Source of the DNA: Phytohabitans suffuscus
Lineage (GTDB): Bacteria > Actinomycetota > Actinomycetes > Mycobacteriales > Micromonosporaceae
Direction: 5' to 3'
Assembly (NCBI RefSeq): GCF_011764565.1
Contig: NZ_AP022871.1
Location: 9,238,320-9,302,319, forward strand
Length of the DNA stretch: 64,000 bases
Shown: one piece after another, positions 14,705 through 22,666 of the stretch
Position numbering within the stretch: position 1 is the stretch's first letter
Layout: each line of letters starts with the position of its first letter
Notes under the pieces: generated by a model
Told to the model about the DNA's origin: nothing
The model's input: the letters and a program-made list of their open reading frames with translations, nothing else
The model's database searches: none
Translations under genes and position numbers: made by a program

Positions 14705-16079
14705 CCCAACCCCGTCACCGCGCCGGCGATCGCCTCGGTGCGTTCGCCGTCCGGCCAGCGCAGCCACACGCCCTGCCCGGCCACCAGGGAGCCGCAGACC
14801 GCGCTGGTCGCGGGGCCGGCGGGCGGTGCGGGCGCCCCGGGCGGGTCGGCGGTGAGCATGCCGAAGCCGGGGAAGCAGGTCAGCCAGTCGCCCATCGTGG
14901 CGCCGTCCGGGCGCGGCACGCGGGCCACGTCGAGGACCGCGCCGCAGCCGCTGGCCTCGGCGAGCATGCCCAGGGTGCCGGCGGCACCGGCCATCGAGAC
15001 GTCCTTGGCGGCGGCCGGCCGGACGCGGGCCACCATGGACAGCATCGCGCGCAGGTCGGCGGTGCGCCGGCCGCTGGTCGAGTCCCACTGCCGGCCGTGG
15101 TATCCGGCCCGCCACCCGCCCGCTGTGTCGACGGTCAGCCGTACCCGGTGTCCGGGGCGGCCGCCGCCGGCCGGTACCGGGTGCTCGGCGCGGCCCAGCG
15201 CGGTCACCGACAGGGCGGCCGGCACGCCGAGCTGGGTGTGGCCGCCGAGCAGCGGCACCCCGTACGCGGCGCAGGCCCGGCGCAGCCCGGCCAGCACGCG
15301 CGCGGCGAACGACGCGTCCCGGGCGCCGAGCGCGTCGAGCAGCCCGACCGGTGTGGCGCCCATCGCGGCGAGGTCGTTGAGGTTGACCAGCACCGCGCAC
15401 CAGCCCGCCCACACCGGGTCGCGCTCCACCATGGACGGTACGATCGCATCGCAGGCGGCGACCAGGTCGCTGCCCGGCACCGGCGCGCCGTCGTCGCCGA
15501 CGAAGCCCCGCCCGCCCGGGCGAGCCCGGACAGCAGCGGGCCGAGCGGCCCCTTGGTGGCGGCGGCGAGCGCGGCGATCCGCCCGATGGGCCACCGCATC
15601 AGCACGTGCGGTGCCCGGGCCACGCTCACCGCCCGGACCCGCTGCCAGCCCAGGTGCGCGAACATGCGCTCGTTGCGGGCCTGCACGGTCGCCTCGAAGC
15701 GGAGCACGCCGGCGCTCTCGGCGCGGGCGCAGGCGGCCCGGACCAGCGCGGCGCCGACCCCCATCGAGCCGCGGGCGCCCGGGTCGACGGCGAGCCGGCC
15801 GCCGGTCCACCAGCCGAGGTCGCGCCCGCCGTCGACCGGGCCGAGGCGGACGCCGCCGATGACCGTCCCCTGTGGATGGCGGGCGACCAGCACGACGGTA
15901 CGCGGGTCGTCGTCGCGGGGATCGCCGTCGCTGCCCCGGAACAGGCCCTGCTCGTCGACGAAGACCCGGGTGCGCAGCGACCGGTACGCGGCGAGGGTCG
16001 CCGCGTCGCCCGCCTCCTCCACGTGGAAGCTGGCCGAACGCGGTGGCCGCTCGCCGAGCAGCGCCGGCACGTCGAGCAT
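14695..16079 (-). pseudogene. MSMEG_0567-type GNAT fused to AIR synthase-like domain (frameshifted)
   Basis: Nit1C component. The N-terminal part from MLDVPALLGERPPRSASFHV is a GNAT domain (RTRVFVDEQGLF, MGVGAALVRAACARAESAG). The second part is an AIR synthase/PurM-like ATP-binding domain (NLNDLAAMGATPVGLLDAL, AAAKDVSMAGAAGTLGMLAE). The two meet at LLSGLARAGG, where the frame breaks in the CCCC run at 15506-15509; one more C/G gives GGGFVGDDGAPVPGSDL and an open frame to 14695. In cyanobacteria and pseudomonads the halves are separate genes; in actinobacteria they are commonly fused. I suspect a sequencing error. Confidence 0.82.
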
Positions 16080-16084
16080 CCCGC

Positions 16085-17144
16085 TCACCCCCGGCCGCCT
16101 GGAGCGCGCCGCAGGCGCCGCACGCGGCACAGCCGGCCTCCTGGTCGGCGCCGGCCATCCCGGCGGCCCGCAGCAGCGCGGCGACCCGGGCGGTCACGTC
16201 GCGGACCAGCGCCGGGGCGGGGCGGCGGCGCCGTCGCGGCGGGCGAGCGTGCCGAGCATCGGCCGGAACGGCACCACGAACGGGTACACGCCGCGGTCGA
16301 TCAGCCGCCCGGCGCCCTCGACGAGCTCGTCCGGGTCCTCGCCGAGGCCGACGAGCAGGTACGTGGAGACCCGGTTGCGGCCGAAGACGCGGACCGCCTC
16401 GTCCCACGCCGCCTCGTACGCCGCCAGCGGCACCGTCGCCTTGCCCGGCATCCACCGCCGCCGTACCGCGTCGTCGAGCGACTCGACGTGGATGCCGACC
16501 GCCACCGCGCCCGCCTCGCGCAGGTCGGCGAGGGCGGACAGGTCGGCGGGCGGCTCCAGCTGTACCTGGATCGGCAGCGCCGGCACGGCGGCGCGCACCG
16601 CCCGCACGCACCGCGCCAGGATGCGGGCGCCGCGGTCCGGCCCGGCCGTGGTGCCGGTCGTCATCACCATCTGGCGCACCCCGTCGAGCCGCACCGCCGC
16701 CTCGGCCACCTCGGCGAGCTGGGCCGGTGTCTTCGCCGCGACGGTGGCGCCGCCGCGCAGCGACTCCTCGATGGCGCAGAAGCGGCAGCGCTGCTCCTCC
16801 GCGTACCGCACGCAGGTCTGCACCACGGTGGTGGCGAGCACGTCGGCGCCGTGCAGGCGGGCGATCTGCTCGTACCGCACGCCGTCGGCGGTCACCAGGT
16901 CGTAGAAGCGGGGCCGGCGTACGGCCATGATGGACAGTCCGGTGTCGACGGTGCCCTTGAGGAGCCGGCCGTCCCGCACCCGGTACGGGCTGGCCGCGTC
17001 CAGCGGCAGCGCGGCGTTGGCGCCGTCGAGCAGCACGTGCCCGTCGTCGCTCGGGCCGGCGCCGGCCGGGCGGCGCACCGGGGCGTCCACCCGGACACCC
17101 CGGACCGCGACGTCGACCCGCGTGGTGAGGCGGTCGTCCGGCAT
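16085..17144 (-). pseudogene. MSMEG_0568-type radical SAM protein (frameshifted)
   Basis: Nit1C component. Starts at ATG 17144, overlapping nothing but only 5 bases after the previous stop. The radical SAM cluster motif is CVRYAEEQRCRFCAIEES (Cys-x7-8-Cys-x2-Cys, an unusual spacing seen in this family), followed by MTTGTTAGPDRG and GIHVESLDD. The frame is lost in the G/C runs at 16214-16222; adding one base gives APALVRDVTARVAALLRAAG and the C-terminal Cys-rich end GCAACGACGAL. A second added G at 16088-16092 then creates the expected TGA at 16085. Both are probably homopolymer undercalls. Confidence 0.82.
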
Positions 17145-17149
17145 GGCGA

Positions 17150-17661
17150 TCAGAACATGTACGTGGAGTTGATGATCGCGCCCTTGCGCGCGTAGTGGAT
17201 GAGCGCGTCCTGCACGTCGAGCGGGTGGGTGGGGATGACCCCTCGATGAGGTCCTCCTCGCGGGCGCCGTGCAGCGACAGGCCGAAGCGGCAGCAGTACA
17301 CCTTGCCGCCCTCGGCGATGAACGTGGCGAGCGAGTTGTTGATGTTGTGCTCGCCGGGGAACGCGGAGTTGCCGGTCGTCGGGAAGCCCCGCGTGGCAAG
17401 GCAGTTGAGCGAGCCGGGGCCGTAGAAGTAGATGGCCGACTCGAACCCCTTGCGCAGCGCGCGGGTGGCCTGCAGGATCGCGACGAAGCTCACCGACGAC
17501 TCGTGCGCGATGCCGTGCACGAGCGTGAAGTACACCTCGCCGTTCTCGGCCTGGTAGTCGGGAAACACCTTGGTGCCGCCGTAGATGCTGGAGCCCTGCG
17601 GCAGCGACGGGTGGGGGATCTCCTCGATGCTCTGCTTCTCCAGGTCGCTCAGGTCGGTCAC
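17150..17661 (-). pseudogene. MSMEG_0572/Sll0783-type nitrogen-starvation protein (frameshifted)
   Basis: About 170 residues from GTG 17661 (VTDLSDLEKQ) after GAGGAG. Recognisable family body: GTKVFPDYQAENGEVYFTLV, ATRALRKGFESAIYFYGPGS, GNSAFPGEHNINN and KVYCCRFGLSLHGARE. The cyanobacterial member is induced by nitrogen starvation and affects polyhydroxybutyrate storage. The frame breaks at the CCCC run 17239-17242; one extra base gives EGVIPTHPLDVQDALIHYAR and the end NSTYMF at 17150. DsrE-like fold is possible but not shown. Confidence 0.83.
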
Positions 17662-17671
17662 GGCTCGCTCC

Positions 17672-18493
17672 TCATTGGTAGAGATTGGTGAAGTTGTCGC
17701 GGAACATCAGGTCGGCCAGCTCGCCGTCCCCGGCGGCGGCGCGCAGCTTGGCGTACTCCCCCGCGTGGTCGCCCCACGGCTCGTCGCTGGCGAACAGCAC
17801 CCGGTCGTGGCCCAGGCCGCGGCGGTCGATCTCGGCGGCCAGCCAGCGCGGGGCGAAGCCGATCGCCCAGGACAGGTCGGTGTAGACCCGCTTGCCGGCG
17901 GCCACCCAGTCCAGGAAGCGGGAGCCGGCGAGCTTGATGTGCCCGCTCATGCCGCCGCCGAAGTGCACGAGGTGGATGGGCACGCGGTCGGCGTACCACT
18001 CGACGAGGTGCCCGACCTCGTCGACGTCGGAGGCGGCGCCGGGCGAGGTGTGCACGTGCACGACGAGCCCGTGCGCCTCGGCGGCGGCGAAGACGCGGTC
18101 GAGCGCCGGCCGGCACGCGGGGTCGGTGGCCCGGCCGCCGAGCAGGAAGCTGAGCTTCAGCGCGCGCACCCCGGCCTCACCGGCGAGGGCGAGCGCGGCG
18201 GCGGTGCGCTCGCCGTCCTCGGGGCGCGGCGACACCCACAGTCCACATCGGATCCGCTCGTCGGCGGCGGCCGCCTCGACGCAGAGCTCGTTGAGGGAGA
18301 AGGCGAGGTCCGGGTCGGGCACGCCGTAGTTGGGCAGCACCAGGGCCCGCTCGGTGCCCTCGGCGTCGAGGTCGGCCAGCAGCTGCTCGATCGTGGCGCG
18401 GGCGGTCACGTCGGGGTGCACGGGCGGGCCGCCGTAGAAGGGGTACGCCGGCAGGGTCCCCAGGTGGCGGTGGGAGTCGCACACGCGCTTCAC
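17672..18493 (-). CDS. Amidohydrolase family 2 protein in Nit1C-type operon
   Basis: A 273-residue metal-dependent amidohydrolase: DSHRHLGTLPAYPFYGG near the N-terminus (HxH-like metal site reduced to SHRH), LVVHVHTSPG, IHLVHFGGGMSGH and LFASDEPWGDH, the final Asp motif. Relatives include decarboxylases and lactonases. It starts at GTG 18493, overlapping the flavoprotein stop (GTGA), and ends 11 bases before the Sll0783-type gene, so it belongs to the operon. It is not one of the standard Nit1C genes I know, and may act on the product of the nitrilase. Confidence 0.82.
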   Translation of the reverse strand: MKRVCDSHRHLGTLPAYPFYGGPPVHPDVTARATIEQLLADLDAEGTERALVLPNYGVPDPDLAFSLNELCVEAAAADERIRCGLWVSPRPEDGERTAAALALAGEAGVRALKLSFLLGGRATDPACRPALDRVFAAAEAHGLVVHVHTSPGAASDVDEVGHLVEWYADRVPIHLVHFGGGMSGHIKLAGSRFLDWVAAGKRVYTDLSWAIGFAPRWLAAEIDRRGLGHDRVLFASDEPWGDHAGEYAKLRAAAGDGELADLMFRDNFTNLYQ

Positions 18494-19800
18494 GACGGCA
18501 CCCGCTCCGGTGGCGTACCGGCGATCCAGCGCACCTCTTCGACCGCCCACTGCCGGTCCATGGCGGCGATCCGGTCGGCCAGGTGCTCGGCGTCGCGGGC
18601 CACGCCGGAGAAGCGGCCGGAGCCCCAGGTGTGCTGCCACGGCAGGCCGAGGAAGTAGAGCCCCGGGCAGGAGGTGACGCCGCGCTGGTGGGTCGGGTAG
18701 CCGCGGCCGTCGAAGACCGGCACGCGCACCCACCGGTGGTCGCGGTGGAACCCGGTGGCCCACACCACCGCCGACACACCCGCCGCCGTGAGGTCCAGTG
18801 TGGACGGGTGGTCGGACGGTGGCGCCCACACCGGCACGTACCGCCGCTCGGTCGGCGCTTCGATCCCGCGTACCGCGATGAACTGGTCGATGGTGTCCTT
18901 GATGGACTCCGCGACGGCGTCCGCGTGGTCGAGGTTGTGCCGCAGGTCGCCGGCGAAGGCCGCGGTGCCGCCGGCGATCGCGGTGAGCCGGCCGTGCAAC
19001 CGCATGCCGTCGCGGGCGAACGCCCGCAGGTCGATGTCGCGCCCGCCGTCGCGGCCGGTGACGTAGTGGTTGACCCGGAAGCGCACCGCATCCGCGTCGG
19101 CGAACTCGTCGATCCCCTTGTCGTAGTAGCCCATGTCGGCCAGCCACGCCACCACGTCGCGGCCCCGGTAGAAGCGGGCCACCCGCGGCGCCCCGCCGAC
19201 CGCGAGGTGCACGCGGCGGCCGGCGAGGTGCAGGTCCTCGGCGATCTGGCAGCCGGACTGCCCGGTGCCGACGACGAGCACCGCCCCGTCCGGCAGCTGG
19301 GCGGGCCCGCGGTACTGCGAGGAGTGCAGCTGCGTCACGCCGGCCGGCAGCCGCTCGGCCATCCGCGGCACGGCCGGCGTGTGGTAGGGCCCGGTGGCCA
19401 CCACCACCTGGTCGGCGGTGACGGTGCCGTCGCCGGTGGTCAGCGCGAACACGCCGGCCGCGGTGCGCTCCAGCCCGGTCACCTCCACGCCCTCGCGCAG
19501 CGGCGGGTCGAACGAGGCGGCGTAGTCCTCCAGGTAGCGCACGACCTCGTCGCGGCCCATGAACCCGTGCGGATCCGGCCCCGCGTAAGGGAACCCGGGC
19601 AGCTGGCACTGCCAGTTCGGCGTGACGAGGCAGAACGTGTCCCAGCGCCGCGCCCGCCACTCGTGCCCGACCCGGTGCCGCTCCAGCACCAGGTGCCCGA
19701 CGCGGCGCCGGCGCAGGTGCCAGCTCATCGCCAGCCCCGCCTGGCCACCACCCACCACGACGACGCGGTGGTGGCCGCCGAGGATGTCGGTGTCCGGCAT
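18490..19800 (-). CDS. MSMEG_0569-type flavin-dependent oxidoreductase
   Basis: A 436-residue flavoprotein monooxygenase-like enzyme, first gene of the Nit1C-type operon. FAD site VVVVGGGQAGLAMSWHL, a second Rossmann site for NADPH VLVVGTGQSGCQIAEDLHL, and the linking motif VVVATGPYHTPAVP. The family resembles the NitH flavoprotein of cyanide-assimilating pseudomonads. ATG 19800 follows GGGAGGTGCC. Its stop overlaps the amidohydrolase start. Confidence 0.88.
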   Translation of the reverse strand: MPDTDILGGHHRVVVVGGGQAGLAMSWHLRRRRVGHLVLERHRVGHEWRARRWDTFCLVTPNWQCQLPGFPYAGPDPHGFMGRDEVVRYLEDYAASFDPPLREGVEVTGLERTAAGVFALTTGDGTVTADQVVVATGPYHTPAVPRMAERLPAGVTQLHSSQYRGPAQLPDGAVLVVGTGQSGCQIAEDLHLAGRRVHLAVGGAPRVARFYRGRDVVAWLADMGYYDKGIDEFADADAVRFRVNHYVTGRDGGRDIDLRAFARDGMRLHGRLTAIAGGTAAFAGDLRHNLDHADAVAESIKDTIDQFIAVRGIEAPTERRYVPVWAPPSDHPSTLDLTAAGVSAVVWATGFHRDHRWVRVPVFDGRGYPTHQRGVTSCPGLYFLGLPWQHTWGSGRFSGVARDAEHLADRIAAMDRQWAVEEVRWIAGTPPERVPS

Positions 19801-19877
19801 GGCACCTCCCGCGGTCCGATGCCGAACACTCCAGCGGCCACCCGTTTCCGCGAGGTTTCATCCGGAACAAGCAGCCG

Positions 19878-20213
19878 TTAGATGCTCCTCACGTACACCC
19901 ACGCCCGCGCGCCCGAGGCCAGCGTCGCGAGCACCCGCTCGTAGTCGTCCACCTCGTACTCGTCGGCGGCGACCAGCTCCTCGTCGGTCACCTCGAACAC
20001 CGTGCCGGCCACGGTGTCCCGCACGTCGCCGCTCTCCACCACGATCGGGTGCGCGGGAAGGCCACTGAGGTCGCGCACGTGCGGGTCGCTGATCTCCAGC
20101 AGCTCCAGCCGGTACCCGGGAAGGCCGTCCTCCCACCCGGACAGCTCGCGGCCGAAGCTGGCCCGCTGGACCCTGGGGTCGCGGAGGGTGCCGTACGAGA
20201 AGAGCAGAGGCAT
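19878..20213 (-). CDS. Gamma-glutamylcyclotransferase-like (AIG2) protein
   Basis: A 111-residue GGCT/AIG2-fold protein. The substrate loop YGTLRDPRVQ sits at residues 7-16, and the acid residue is in VAADEYEVDDYERV. Such proteins release 5-oxoproline from gamma-glutamyl compounds; the physiological substrate here is open. ATG 20213 is preceded by GGGGGAG. It lies 77 bases upstream of the flavoprotein start on the same strand, so it could share the Nit1C-type transcript. Confidence 0.87.
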   Translation of the reverse strand: MPLLFSYGTLRDPRVQRASFGRELSGWEDGLPGYRLELLEISDPHVRDLSGLPAHPIVVESGDVRDTVAGTVFEVTDEELVAADEYEVDDYERVLATLASGARAWVYVRSI

Positions 20214-20413
20214 GTCTCCCCCAGCTGGATCCGGAACAACGCTGCGCGGATCCCCAACCTACGCGAACGGCAGCCCCGTCCCCCACCGTCCGCCTCCGCG
20301 GCTGGGCGCACCGCCGCGCCCACCCGCCCCGCAAGCGGACCAGCCGGCAGGACGCGGCCCACGGCACAGCCCACTGTGGACAGACCCGGACCTTGACCCC
20401 GGACGAAAGAGCC

Positions 20414-20484
20414 GAAGACGCGAGCTACCGCGATGTCCGCGGTGGTCCGGACCGTTGCTCCCGCGGCCTCACCCTCCGCTGTCC
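20414..20484 (+). repeat. Module A dispersed repeat, copy 3
   Basis: GACGCGAGCTACCGCGATGT through GCGGCCTCACCCTCCGCTGT. It faces copy 4 about 0.9 kb downstream, as copies 1 and 2 do. Confidence 0.82.
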
Positions 20485-20599
20485 ACACCCACCCCGGTCG
20501 CCGTCCGCCCCGCGGCCCCAGCACCGCGCGCCATCCACAGCTCCGCTTCCTATCGGAAGCACCCTCTCAGTCCCGCGCGGATCTGTGGCATCTCTCCAA

Positions 20600-20790
20600 A
20601 GATCCGGCCGCCGCGCGACCCCTCGCCCCGGCCGCCGCGCGGTCCCTCACCCGGCCGTTGCGCGACCCCTCACCCCGGCCACTGCGCGACCCTCACCCCG
20701 GCCACTGCGCGACCCCTCACCCCGGCCACTCACCCCGGCCACTGCGCGACCCCGCCCTCGGCCACTGCGCGGCCCTGACCCTCGGCTCCG
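20600..20790. repeat. Tandem repeat CCCCGGCCACTGCGCGACCC
   Basis: About eight degenerate 18-20 base units of CGGCCACTGCGCGACCCCTC with CACCCCGGCC. No gene. Confidence 0.8.
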
Positions 20791-20923
20791 GGCCGGTCGC
20801 TGCCGCGTCAAGATCCCAGCAAACCCTGACTTTGCGGCCTCCAAGCGCCTCGGACACCGCGAACCCGTGACTTTGTCCGGACGCGCGGGGCCCGCGACGC
20901 CGGCCTCCGGCGGCGGCCCCTAC

Positions 20924-20993
20924 GGCGGCGGGCGTCTTGGCGGCGGGCGTCTTGGCGGCGGGCGTCTTGGCGGCGGGCGTCTTGGCGGCGAAG
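20924..20993. repeat. 15-bp tandem repeat GGCGGGCGTCTTGGC
   Basis: Four exact or near-exact 15-base units in direct succession, within a non-coding stretch. Confidence 0.85.
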
Positions 20994-21102
20994 CGACACC
21001 GACTCCAGCGACCCTTCGGGCGGGGCCCGGTTTTCCGGGCCGGTCGGTGGTGACCCGCGCGGACGCCTACTTCCCGCCGGCTTGCCCACCTGCCACACGG
21101 CC

Positions 21103-21150
21103 GAGGGGCCGGTTCCGGCTGATCCACAGGGGCAGCAACCGTCCACGATC
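21103..21150 (-). repeat. Module C dispersed repeat, degraded inverted copy
   Basis: GAGGGGCCGGTTCCGGCTGA followed by a short centre and GTCCACGATC, the reversed order of the 1051-1120 copy. Confidence 0.55.
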
Positions 21151-21320
21151 CTTGCGCCAACGCGGACCCCTGAGCCCGAGCGGTCTCCTGGGAGGGGCCG
21201 GCCAGGTGGTCGGCGGGCGGCGACCAGGCGTTGATCCGAGGGCTGTGTCAAGGTCGCCGGCGGGCGGCGACAGGCGGCGGGCGGCGACAGGCACGGGAGG
21301 GTGGGGTGTGGGGTGTGGGA

Positions 21321-21388
21321 CGCGGAGGGTGAGGCCGCGGGAGCGACGGTCCGGACCACGGCGGGCGTCGCGGTAGCTCAGATCTTCG
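21321..21388 (-). repeat. Module A dispersed repeat, copy 4 (overlaps LacI stop)
   Basis: On the minus strand it begins TGAGCTACCGCGACGCC, and the TGA is the stop codon of the LacI gene. The same TGAGCT junction starts the copy at 45459, so the element may have supplied the stop codon here. Confidence 0.75.
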
Positions 21389-22520
21389 GAGGGGTCCGGG
21401 GTGGCGCGGTGCTCTCGCGCACGACCAGGTCCGTCGTCAGCTCGACGCGGCGTTCGCGCGGGGACTGGCCGGAGGCGAGCGCGACCAGCATCGCGGCGGC
21501 GGTGGTGCCCATGCGCTTGAGGGGCTGGCGCACGGTGGTCATCGGCGGGCCGGCCCAGCGGGTGAACGGCAGGTCGTCGAAGCCGACGACGCTCAGGTCG
21601 TCGGGGATGCGCAGGCCGGCCAGGCGGGCCGCCTCGTAGACGCCGTGCGCCTGCAGGTCGTTGGTGGCGAAGAGCGCGGTGGGCGGCTCGGGCAGGCGCA
21701 GCAGGGCGGTGGTCTCGCGGGCGGCGCCCTCGACGTAGAGCGGGCCGACGCGGACCAGGTCGGGGTCGACGGGCACGCCGGCCTGGTCCATCGCGGCGCG
21801 GAAGCCGTCGAGCCGGGCGCGGCAGAACGGCCACTTCAGGTTGCCGCAGAGCATGCCGATCCGCCGGTGGCCGAGGTCGAGCAGGTGGCGGGTGGCGACG
21901 AGGGCGCCGCTGTAGTTGGCCGCGCCGACCGAGGGCGTGTCGTGCAGGGGCTCGCCGGTGGGGTCGAGGGTGACGAGCGGGATGGAGCCGGTGGCGAGCT
22001 GGGCCTGCTGGTGTGCGGTCAGGTCGGAGAGCACCGCGATCACGCCCATCGGCCGGCGGGACAGCACCTGCTCGGTCCAGCCGGCGCCGGGGGTGAGCCG
22101 CCCCTGCATGGTGGTGAGCACGACGCCGAGGCGCTGGTCGCGGGCGACCTCCTCGACGCCCTGGATGATCTCCAGCGCCCACAGGCTGTCGAGCGCGTGG
22201 AAGACCAGCTCGATCAGCGGCGCCTGGGCGGCGGCGTCGCCGCGCTGGTAGCCGTGCTCGTGCAGCACCGCCTCGACCCGGCGCCGGGTGCTCAGCGCCA
22301 CGCCGGCCTGGCCGTTGATCACGCGGGAGACGGTGGGCGCGGAGACGCCGGCGAGCCGGGCGATCGTGGCCACGGTGACCTTGCCGCGGCGACGGCCGTC
22401 GCCGACGGATGCGGGGCGCCCGTCGCGGTCACGCCGGAATTGTACGGCGCCGGCGGCCTCCGCGTTACGACCGGTCTTCCGGAACTCTGCGGCGACGTCC
22501 CGGCGCCCGCGACCCTCCAC
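21378..22520 (-). CDS. LacI family transcriptional regulator
   Basis: Full LacI/GalR repressor: HTH VTVATIARLAGVSAPTVSRV and INGQAGVALSTRRRVEAVLH, hinge, then a periplasmic-binding-like ligand domain ending FDDLPFTRWAGPPMTTVRQP. It is divergent from the CE1 esterase, so regulation of that gene by a plant-sugar inducer is likely. The start is uncertain: GTG 22520 gives a 48-residue Arg-rich N-terminal extension before the HTH and has no clear ribosome site. A perfect 12-bp palindrome lies 12 bases upstream. The stop codon lies in a module A repeat. Confidence 0.85.
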   Translation of the reverse strand: MEGRGRRDVAAEFRKTGRNAEAAGAVQFRRDRDGRPASVGDGRRRGKVTVATIARLAGVSAPTVSRVINGQAGVALSTRRRVEAVLHEHGYQRGDAAAQAPLIELVFHALDSLWALEIIQGVEEVARDQRLGVVLTTMQGRLTPGAGWTEQVLSRRPMGVIAVLSDLTAHQQAQLATGSIPLVTLDPTGEPLHDTPSVGAANYSGALVATRHLLDLGHRRIGMLCGNLKWPFCRARLDGFRAAMDQAGVPVDPDLVRVGPLYVEGAARETTALLRLPEPPTALFATNDLQAHGVYEAARLAGLRIPDDLSVVGFDDLPFTRWAGPPMTTVRQPLKRMGTTAAAMLVALASGQSPRERRVELTTDLVVRESTAPPRTPPKI

Positions 22521-22531
22521 GCTGGCTTGGT

Positions 22532-22543
22532 GGATCGCGATCC
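22532..22543. promoter_or_regulatory. Perfect palindrome GGATCGCGATCC
   Basis: Twelve-base perfect palindrome in the 146-bp divergent region between the LacI regulator and the CE1 esterase. LacI-type operators are usually CG-centred palindromes of this kind, so autoregulation is plausible. Confidence 0.5.
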
Positions 22544-22666
22544 CTGGTCATTTGTCGTTTCTGACCTGAGCATATAGACGAACGTTTGCGCGTTGATGTG
22601 TTCCGGTACATACTACGGAATGTTTCAGCGCCCAGGGCATCCGACGGTTCGGGAGGACCACCCCGC

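Larger units (their letters stand above)
20214..21377. other. Repeat desert upstream of the GGCT gene
   Basis: No credible gene. It contains a degraded module D word on the minus strand (20370-20400, CTGTGGACAGACC and CTTGACCCCGGA), a forward module A (20414-20484), a CCCCGGCCACTGCGCGACC array (about 20600-20790), four 15-bp repeats (20924-20993), a module C relative (21103-21150) and an inverted module A (21321-21388) reaching into the LacI gene. Confidence 0.7.

Noticed and set aside
20393..21376. 327-residue plus-strand open frame
   Set aside because: Crosses module A, tandem arrays and module C; composition low complexity, no domain, and repeats of the same DNA occur in non-coding places.
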